From positions 32,857-96,856 of IMG/VR virus record IMGVR_UViG_3300031837_000008: 64,000 bases of DNA. The stretch is one strand, 5' to 3'. This document shows, piece after piece, positions 58,129-64,000 of this stretch. Each line of letters opens with the position of its first letter. The stretch's first letter is position 1. A program made the translations under genes and the position numbers. This stretch comes from a virus. The notes under the pieces are model-generated. The model made no database searches. It had not been told where the DNA came from and saw only the letters and a program-made list of their open reading frames with translations.

Positions 58129-58469
58129 GACGAGCCGTGACCTTGACCTTGATCATGTTTCAATATGCTTTGAACCAGCTCGGATCTTAGTTCTTCAGGT
58201 ATGGAATCAGTTGCCTTTGCCCAATCCAGTAATCGATTCTTTACTAACAAAGCTAGTGTCTTAGGCTCGGAACCATCAAATATACGAGCGTCCTCAAACA
58301 CCAATTGTGATCTATGTCCAAAGTTGAAACTGAATTTGCAGTTAAACCCGCCACCGTTATGAATAACGCCGGTCAGAGTAGCAATAGGTTTTGACTTACG
58401 GACTCCTGGTCTCCAAGTCTTAGCTAACGAAAACGTTGATAACTGAATAACAACTTGAGGGTCCTTCAT
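58125..58469 (-). CDS. Hypothetical protein
   Basis: 114 residues, beta-rich N-terminus, helical C-terminus. Ends in a His/Gln/Gly-rich tail (KHDQGQGHGSS). 4-nt overlaps on both sides. No recognised family. Confidence 0.6.
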   Translation of the reverse strand: MKDPQVVIQLSTFSLAKTWRPGVRKSKPIATLTGVIHNGGGFNCKFSFNFGHRSQLVFEDARIFDGSEPKTLALLVKNRLLDWAKATDSIPEELRSELVQSILKHDQGQGHGSS

Positions 58470-59251
58470 ATAATATCCATTTTTCGTTTGACCAAGCTTT
58501 GACAGAAATAGGCTAAAGCATTTACTTCACTGTATAGTCTGCAGGACAGGAATGACAAAGGGTCTTCACCGGCCATGACCACTATACGTGGAATGTCTTG
58601 AAACTTCTCCAGCAGATCTTTAGCCTTATCCAGTTTCACCCCTGTACTAGCGGGGCTCAAATTGGTGAGAACCAATAATGAGGGTTTTTCTATTAAATCG
58701 TTATCCGTGTGGGACTTGAGTAACGGATTGTCAAATCCACCGTACAAGGTATGCCACACTACATTTGCTTTTGATCCTAGGGCCTGTAGATGAGCGTCGA
58801 CTAGGAAGGCCGCGAAATAACGGGCCTGTACGTCATCGGGGTTGCCTGACACACCATAAACAATGGGAATTCTTACATCGTCCAGAAACATGGATAAGCC
58901 TTGGTTCTGGACCTCGGCCTCAATAATTCTGTCATTAAGTTTTTCATTCTCTACAGAAAAAGGTAAGGGGTCCCATTTAAATGGAGCACAGCGCCAGACA
59001 GATGAAGGCACCACCTGTTTGATAGCTATTCCTTGTTTCACCATAATACGAGTACTACTAGATTTGGATTCTGATTTAGCTAATTCTTGTTTTTTAACTA
59101 TTTTTTTATTGATACTCTGAAGGTCTTCTACCGAGGCCTCGTCTTTAGGATCATAGACGGGAGACCCTGACTTAGACCCGGACCTAGTGTAAGTAGAGCC
59201 CCTAGCATAGGGGACCTTAGCCCTGGACGAACCACCATTGATCTCGTTCAT
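58466..59251 (-). CDS. AAA-like protein, possible helicase loader
   Basis: 261 residues. The first 65 residues are a disordered Ser/Lys-rich region; the rest looks like an AAA-type alpha/beta core: IPIVYGVSGNPDDVQARYFAAFLVDAHLQAL resembles the strand-loop-helix of a P-loop but without the GK(S/T); PSLLVLTNLSP and KFQDIPRIVVMAGEDPLSF resemble later core strands of DnaC/IstB-like loaders. The setting, between a DnaB-like helicase and a UvsW-like helicase, fits a helicase loader with a degenerate ATP site. Low certainty. Confidence 0.45.
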   Translation of the reverse strand: MNEINGGSSRAKVPYARGSTYTRSGSKSGSPVYDPKDEASVEDLQSINKKIVKKQELAKSESKSSSTRIMVKQGIAIKQVVPSSVWRCAPFKWDPLPFSVENEKLNDRIIEAEVQNQGLSMFLDDVRIPIVYGVSGNPDDVQARYFAAFLVDAHLQALGSKANVVWHTLYGGFDNPLLKSHTDNDLIEKPSLLVLTNLSPASTGVKLDKAKDLLEKFQDIPRIVVMAGEDPLSFLSCRLYSEVNALAYFCQSLVKRKMDII

Positions 59252-59409
59252 TGAAGCCTCACCTCCAAACTATGTCCATTAGGTGCGTAGAACATAGTTT
59301 GATCTTCATTCATCATATGTGGGTACAGAAGATGAAGGCCTTTTAACAAAGATAGGGAGGCCTCAGTTGGGTTGTACGTAATAGGCGATTGGACAGTTGT
59401 AAAAAACAT
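59248..59409 (-). CDS. Small hypothetical protein
   Basis: A 53-residue product, MFFTTVQSPITYNPTEASLSLLKGLHLLYP..., overlapping the next gene by 4 nt (ATGA). Its upstream region has the TAGTAAATA nonamer 28 nt before the start. Probably the first gene of the 54-59 kb minus-strand sub-operon. Function unknown. Confidence 0.5.
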   Translation of the reverse strand: MFFTTVQSPITYNPTEASLSLLKGLHLLYPHMMNEDQTMFYAPNGHSLEVRLQ

Positions 59410-59436
59410 AGTTCGTCTCGTTGATAGTTCTATACT

Positions 59437-59445
59437 TATTTACTA
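59437..59445 (-). promoter_or_regulatory. TAGTAAATA motif (minus strand)
   Basis: Minus strand CTAGTAAATAAGTATAG, in the 44-nt gap between the UvsW-like helicase and the 59248-59409 gene. Confidence 0.4.
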
Positions 59446-59453
59446 GCCGTAAG

Positions 59454-60989
59454 CTACCATTCCACCTTGGGGACCCGGTCTTTGTCAGCAAAATAAGCCT
59501 TCAGGATTTCTGTGTCTTTTTCTGAAATGACGGGCTTGAACATGGGCTTGATACACCCAAACCATTCGGTCCTTAAGCACGCACGTCTAACATGAGCATC
59601 ATCCAAAAAGATACGGAGAATAGGTGTGATCTTGCCGTCCATAGGTGTGAGAATACGAGACACCCGCTGTTCAGCATTTTCCATATTACTAGAAAGTGTA
59701 GACTCATACAAACAACTGGCCCTGGGAATGTTGGTACCGGTGGACAGGAGTTTGATGTTACCCACCAATATTTTGTGAGTGTACCGACGCGCACCTTCAA
59801 TGTACTTATCCCTATCCGCCTTTTTAAGGCCCCCATAGAATGGGTAGGCCACGGTCTTACCAGCCATCGTGTTGATAGCCGCTACGAGGGCTTTAATGGG
59901 CGCTACTTGGGCAAAAGGTATGAGTACCATGTGCCCGTTCTTGACGTCCTGCAAGGCCCATTTGGCAATAAGCTTTAAACGTTTCGGATCTTTTTCTAAG
60001 GATCCAACAATATAAGGCCACAATTGTTGTCCCTTCCCTTTCTTCACATATTCGGTACGTATCAAACGAACATGGGGCCTTAACCGCGCAACCTTAAGGT
60101 CGGCGATATTTGGCCCCATCAAATCACGTACCAACGAAAATTTAAAATCTTTCCTTGAGGGTGTCGCAGAAAGACCTATCTTCCAGCCACAATTAAGTTT
60201 GGAAATAACTGAGGCATATTTGGAGGCAGCTGCTGTGTGTACCTCGTCACAGACTAAAACTGAAAACATGTCACGAATCTTTCTTAGCAAGCGCTGTCCA
60301 CCTTCACTGTAGAAAGTCTGAACCGTTACCAAACAAACGTCGTATTTTTTGAAGTCCTCGATCTTGCGTGCAAAACCTATCTTATCGGGGTTGCAGTCAG
60401 TTAAGGCTTTCTGTGTTTTTGACCCGATGAATGTTTCTTGAAAACCTAAAAGCCATTCACGTTGAGACGCCATGATAATTGTTTTTTTGCCAATTCTACA
60501 AATGGCGGCACAACTCATTACCGTCTTCCCTGTACGCGCCCTGGATTTTACTACGCCTCGCTTCTTTTTAACCATGGCCTCAACGGCCTCTGGTTGATAG
60601 TCTCTCAAAGTCCCAGTGAACTTAATAGGGGTACTAAACTTTTTATCCGGAAAATGGGACTTGAACTTGTACTTAATTTCTTGATGGTCCAGCACCGATT
60701 TTAAAGGCCCAGGATTGCCCAGAGGTGTTCGGATATACGAATTCTTACCTACCTTAACTTCTGTTGCCAGTTCCGCGCCACCCTTGAAAGCTGCACAATT
60801 GTCACAGACCTCAAGATGCTGTTTCTCGTCAGCCAATCTTTCTTCATAGAACTCGCATTTTTTGCAGGCTTTAACCTCATAAAACATGTGACGATATTTG
60901 TCGATCAACGTTGATCTTATTTTAGGACTAATATCCTGTTTCTTGATGAAGAATGCCTCTCGTGCATGGATGGTGATAGTGCCTGTCAT
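59454..60989 (-). CDS. UvsW-like SF2 DNA helicase
   Basis: 511 residues. After a cysteine pair-rich N-terminus (CKKC 42-45, CDNC 62-65, possible zinc site) comes the helicase core: RDYQPEAVEAM (Q-type motif), Walker A SRARTGKT (149-156), LVCDEVH (DEVH, 248-251), GLSATPSR (motif III) and NAEQRVSRILTP (motif VI). The order fits SF2 helicases like T4 UvsW, which act on recombination intermediates and forks. 6-nt gap to the upstream gene suggests coupling. Confidence 0.88.
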   Translation of the reverse strand: MTGTITIHAREAFFIKKQDISPKIRSTLIDKYRHMFYEVKACKKCEFYEERLADEKQHLEVCDNCAAFKGGAELATEVKVGKNSYIRTPLGNPGPLKSVLDHQEIKYKFKSHFPDKKFSTPIKFTGTLRDYQPEAVEAMVKKKRGVVKSRARTGKTVMSCAAICRIGKKTIIMASQREWLLGFQETFIGSKTQKALTDCNPDKIGFARKIEDFKKYDVCLVTVQTFYSEGGQRLLRKIRDMFSVLVCDEVHTAAASKYASVISKLNCGWKIGLSATPSRKDFKFSLVRDLMGPNIADLKVARLRPHVRLIRTEYVKKGKGQQLWPYIVGSLEKDPKRLKLIAKWALQDVKNGHMVLIPFAQVAPIKALVAAINTMAGKTVAYPFYGGLKKADRDKYIEGARRYTHKILVGNIKLLSTGTNIPRASCLYESTLSSNMENAEQRVSRILTPMDGKITPILRIFLDDAHVRRACLRTEWFGCIKPMFKPVISEKDTEILKAYFADKDRVPKVEW

Positions 60990-60995
60990 ATCACA

Positions 60996-61490
60996 TCAAA
61001 CGCTGGTGAAAGCTAGATTTAAACTCGTGGGCGACCCCAAAGCAGATATTCCAGATATTTCACTATTACTCAAGGATACACGGTTGACCGCCACATTTGA
61101 CTGGGACTGAGGATCGACTTCGGCCGTTAATACGATGTTCAGGTTCTTCAAGTCTGGGTTGTTTGTTGCATACTGCACAGTTAGTGCCAAGGCTAGGGTC
61201 ACGGCCGGACTGCCGGTAATAATCAACGGGGCTTTACCGAATTGAGCAACCATAGACACGAGAAATTTAACGATAGCTGAACCTTCGTCTGCGGAAATAT
61301 CAGTTGAATAGTCGTATTTAGGGTTTAGTGACAAGGTCCGGATATTCAATTTTTGATTGACAGCTAAAGAAGCAAGGGACCAGGGACCTAACTCACCCAG
61401 GTCTATCAAAACGAAATGGCGAGATCCCGAGGCATCAACCGTAGCTGATGACAATGAAGGTGCTGTAGCTACCAAATAATTATTGTTCAT
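60996..61490 (-). CDS. Hypothetical protein
   Basis: 164 residues, soluble alpha/beta with Ser/Asn-rich parts and the segment KFLVSMVAQFGKAPLIITGSPAVTLALALTVQY, Rossmann-like. No nucleotide-binding motif and no recognised family. One nt from the upstream gene's stop. Confidence 0.55.
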   Translation of the reverse strand: MNNNYLVATAPSLSSATVDASGSRHFVLIDLGELGPWSLASLAVNQKLNIRTLSLNPKYDYSTDISADEGSAIVKFLVSMVAQFGKAPLIITGSPAVTLALALTVQYATNNPDLKNLNIVLTAEVDPQSQSNVAVNRVSLSNSEISGISALGSPTSLNLAFTSV

Positions 61491-61491
61491 T

Positions 61492-61968
61492 TTATTTTCC
61501 TTTTACCTTAACTAGAGCACCTGTGACTTTGGATATTTCTTTGTCGTAGGGTACTCCATGTCTATTTACTAGTTCTAACGATCCTTCCAACTTTATCAAT
61601 TCTGCTTGCAGGCCTAATAGACTCAGGTCCAATCCTATAAATGCTTGGTAACCGGTGCCTAGAAAATGAAGGTGCAGAACAGAGGAGCCACGCACGAAAT
61701 AGGGTAGGGCCTGAGCCAGCATAAATGCTGCATGCTCGTAGACTCGTAACTCATTTGTTTGTAAGGCTAGAACGGATAGTCCAAATTGATCGGACGCCTG
61801 TTGGATAATTACAGAGTTACCCACCAATCGCAATTCTTGATAAGTTACGTCGTTTACTGCCCGTTCATAATAGGTCCACAAACTAGAAACTTCCTGACTA
61901 ATTCCTAGATACCCCATGTCATTGAAGAAGTTTCGTAGATCAGGAACTCTTATCGTTTCTGTTGTCAT
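61492..61968 (-). CDS. Hypothetical protein
   Basis: 158 residues, helical and soluble, with DLSLLGLQAELIKLEGSLELVNRHG near the end. 4-nt overlap with the upstream gene. No recognised family; position in the replication block suggests a DNA-metabolism accessory role. Confidence 0.55.
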   Translation of the reverse strand: MTTETIRVPDLRNFFNDMGYLGISQEVSSLWTYYERAVNDVTYQELRLVGNSVIIQQASDQFGLSVLALQTNELRVYEHAAFMLAQALPYFVRGSSVLHLHFLGTGYQAFIGLDLSLLGLQAELIKLEGSLELVNRHGVPYDKEISKVTGALVKVKGK

Positions 61969-62513
61969 ATAACGACTCCACTCTTAGCCCCGTCGAGCAA
62001 CTTTAAAAGCTCCATAGAATTACGTAAGCTATGTCCGTTCTGGTCGATGTCCTTGATGATCTGGTCCAATAGATCGAGCAGGGTCCGACCTTCAGCCACC
62101 ATGTTTAGGGCTACTCGTTGGACTCTTTTGACTAGAGCTGATCGTTGATCAACAGTAGAAAACGCTTTTAACTGTTCGTGGTACTCGGTGAACAAATGAT
62201 GTTTGATTGCATCACAGGCATCTTCTAAAAGCTCAATATGATTTGAGGCCTTCACCCTGATTTCTACTAATCGACTACGTGTCCGTCCATCAGTAAGCGT
62301 TGCATCAATCAAGTCTTTTGGGGAATATCGTTTTGAACCGTGTAATGTTCTGCTGGTCCGTGCTGCATGACTAGCTAGTGCTTCTTCTCTATCTTTTTCT
62401 AGGTTCAGGCGCGTGCCTGTAATTCTGACCACACGCTTGAACTTGGTAAAACTTGGATCGTTACGAATTTCAGCTAGTAAGTCTTGCAGATCGAATTCTT
62501 CGGTCTTAGCCAT
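61965..62513 (-). CDS. Hypothetical helical protein
   Basis: 182 residues from the ATG at 62513; the frame runs 23 codons further upstream but this start avoids overlap with the neighbouring gene. Nearly all alpha-helical, basic in the first half (RVVRITGTRLNLEKDREE) and coiled-coil-like in the second. No recognised family. Confidence 0.6.
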   Translation of the reverse strand: MAKTEEFDLQDLLAEIRNDPSFTKFKRVVRITGTRLNLEKDREEALASHAARTSRTLHGSKRYSPKDLIDATLTDGRTRSRLVEIRVKASNHIELLEDACDAIKHHLFTEYHEQLKAFSTVDQRSALVKRVQRVALNMVAEGRTLLDLLDQIIKDIDQNGHSLRNSMELLKLLDGAKSGVVI

Positions 62514-62532
62514 TATTAATTCCAGTTTAGAA

Positions 62533-62946
62533 TTACTGCTCTTCGAAGATTGTAAGTACATCAGGCCCAATCTTGCAGGCAATAATTAGCGCCCCTCTAT
62601 TGGGAAACGAGTAGATGACGATGTTCTTAGACTTCAAGAGCACTTCTACTTTGGAGGCCTTTCCTCGTCCTTTATTCAGGTATCCTAAAAGATAGCCTCC
62701 ACCATTGGTTACCTGGAACTGGGTAACAAAGTGCAAACCCACTCGTTCACCGTCCAGAACAATCCAATGGGCCTCGAACATACAGGCTAATGGAATTTTA
62801 GGACCCAACCAAAATGTAGTTGCCTTCTCTTCTCTGAAGAACGTTAGATGGGCATCCCCAACTTCGTAGAAAAGCCCAGGCTCAACATCCAGCAACATCT
62901 TGATGGGGACTGTCGGTTCTTCGTCCTTAACTTTAGTTCGCGCCAT
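62533..62946 (-). CDS. Hypothetical protein
   Basis: 137 residues, beta-rich: strands around KATTFWLGPKIPLACMFEAHWIVLDGERVGLHFVTQF. The gene is 5 nt downstream of the clamp-like gene, so likely co-expressed. Possibly a clamp-associated or single-strand binding factor, but no family is recognised. Confidence 0.5.
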   Translation of the reverse strand: MARTKVKDEEPTVPIKMLLDVEPGLFYEVGDAHLTFFREEKATTFWLGPKIPLACMFEAHWIVLDGERVGLHFVTQFQVTNGGGYLLGYLNKGRGKASKVEVLLKSKNIVIYSFPNRGALIIACKIGPDVLTIFEEQ

Positions 62947-62951
62947 GTCAA

Positions 62952-64000
62952 TTAGTCCTCGTTTAAGGCTACAAGGATGGTAGCGTTCTTGCCCACAAAC
63001 GAAAGAAAGTCTGAACCTACTACCTTCATCTGGATATCATCCGTGCACTTGCGGACCGCTTCCTCGAAGAATTCAAAGTCTACTTTGAAACTGGTTTCTG
63101 CCTTTGTGTTAGCCTTGATCGTAGCCTGTGCGCGCCCCTGACCTGTTGTAACGGATAGTCCTAGTTTTCCAACTTCGGTACTAACCTTAAGTTCCATTCG
63201 ACTTTTTTCTGCAACGGCTCTGGCATTATCCAAGAATATCAAAACGTCTTTCTTGACGAATATAATGGACTGTCCATCAACCTTGAGTACTTCTTTTGAC
63301 TTCTCTAATACATCAGACCCGTTGATCTTCTGATCTTCCATAGACGGAAGTGCTAGTTGGACGCTAACCAATTTATTTCGAACGTGGAGGGCCGATGGCG
63401 TGACCTGCAGTTTACAACTTAGGTTCTTGAATGTGTCTAAGACAGCGGTCAACGTATCCAATGGAATAGTAACTTCCAAGTCACCTTTCATTGATCGATC
63501 AAAAGCAAATGCCATGTGTTGTTCATCGTAGCACGCAACAAACGCATATTTGGGGCCCAACTTGATGGAGACCGGCATGAATGCCGTGACATTAGCCGTT
63601 GGCTTTAATGCTACAGCAGCAACAGCAGTTCTTAACCATTCAAGCTGTTCCGCTGTAATGACCCACGTCTTAATGTCGGCTGCTTTCTCGTCACCCTCGT
63701 CCATTTGAATGGCGTCTACGGTTGCCAACTGTGCTTTGTATCGCCCACTTTTTATATTGAGCACAGTCTTGTCGTAGACAATTGACAGTTCCTTGCGGCC
63801 CTTGACCGAAGCTTGAATCGCGGCTGTTGGAATCGCGAATAAGGCTTCACCCTCAAGGACGCATGGAACTAGAACTCGGCACCGGCTGAGTTCAGCACTA
63901 GAGATTAGAAATAGTTTGGTGCCATCCGAATTTAGGGTTACGTTACCTGAGCTTGGAGGACTCAAACGTAGAGCTACCCTCAGTGCTTCTTGAATCAGAT
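62952..64000 (-). CDS. Sliding-clamp-like protein, 5' end cut by window
   Basis: The frame is open to the window edge (LIQEALRVALRL before SPPSSGNVTL), so the TTG at 63965 is not the start. About 348 residues are visible, in three repeated alpha/beta modules typical of DnaN-type clamps: SPPSSGNVTLNSDGTKLFLISSAELSRCRVLVP, AFMPVSIKLGPKYAFVACYDEQHMAFAFD, and the final DDIQMKVVGSDFLSFVGKNATILVALNED. Such a clamp would tether the DNA polymerase. The fold assignment rests on pattern only. Confidence 0.65.
   Translation of the reverse strand, partial: LIQEALRVALRLSPPSSGNVTLNSDGTKLFLISSAELSRCRVLVPCVLEGEALFAIPTAAIQASVKGRKELSIVYDKTVLNIKSGRYKAQLATVDAIQMDEGDEKAADIKTWVITAEQLEWLRTAVAAVALKPTANVTAFMPVSIKLGPKYAFVACYDEQHMAFAFDRSMKGDLEVTIPLDTLTAVLDTFKNLSCKLQVTPSALHVRNKLVSVQLALPSMEDQKINGSDVLEKSKEVLKVDGQSIIFVKKDVLIFLDNARAVAEKSRMELKVSTEVGKLGLSVTTGQGRAQATIKANTKAETSFKVDFEFFEEAVRKCTDDIQMKVVGSDFLSFVGKNATILVALNED

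Overview
The window is a segment of a large tailed-phage genome with a contractile tail (myovirus type), not bacterial chromosome. Genes are densely packed, with many 4-nt stop/start overlaps, long co-directional runs and very many small unknown ORFs. A tail sheath, tail tube, major capsid protein, scaffold and prohead protease are present, together with a replicative helicase, a UvsW-type helicase and a sliding-clamp-like protein. Terminase, portal, baseplate and DNA polymerase are absent, so the genome is much larger than 64 kb, probably jumbo-sized. The host is not determinable from sequence alone; Shine-Dalgarno sites and sigma70-like promoters point to a bacterium, and the virion gene set fits phages of Gram-negatives.

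Layout. (1) 1-17.4 kb, plus strand: a field of small accessory genes with one tRNA-Arg(UCU), five copies of a promoter/leader cassette (TTGGCA-17-TATACT), several paralogous families, a two-enzyme NAD+ salvage pathway (NMN adenylyltransferase-Nudix plus nicotinamide phosphoribosyltransferase) and two acyl-carrier-like proteins, one lacking the phosphopantetheine serine. (2) 17.4-22.5 kb, plus strand: metabolism, with a MazG-like pyrophosphohydrolase, homospermidine synthase, Nudix hydrolase and dCMP deaminase. (3) 22.6-54.1 kb, almost all plus strand: virion assembly, with structural proteins, a 1552-residue SNF2-like helicase, prohead protease, acidic scaffold, major capsid protein, neck/tail-completion protein, tail sheath and tail tube. 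Interspersed are an HNH endonuclease, a PD-(D/E)XK-type endonuclease, an adenine methylase, a papain-fold protease and one minus-strand GNAT-like island. (4) 54.1-64 kb, minus strand: replication, with a DnaB-like helicase, a nonsense-interrupted adenine methylase, a possible helicase loader, a UvsW-like helicase, and a sliding-clamp-like protein running off the window.

The most unusual observation is a short peptide signature, roughly [VIL]-x-A-A-x-R-[LI]-[LIVK]-[AE]. It occurs 17 times in 13 otherwise unrelated proteins, nearly always at the extreme N-terminus or C-terminus and encoded by different synonymous codons each time. Carriers include many small genes of the virion module and also homospermidine synthase and a Nudix hydrolase. 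A Glu often follows within a few residues. I infer a sorting tag, most simply a capsid-targeting/prohead-protease processing signal that loads internal proteins, including enzymes, into the head.

Several genes look broken or recoded: a (TA)5 frameshift near 7283, a frame change near 9390, a possible +1 shift at 12531, and a methylase with one in-frame TAA. Whether these are real or sequencing errors cannot be told from the sequence. All functional calls are from reading motifs by eye; no database search was run.
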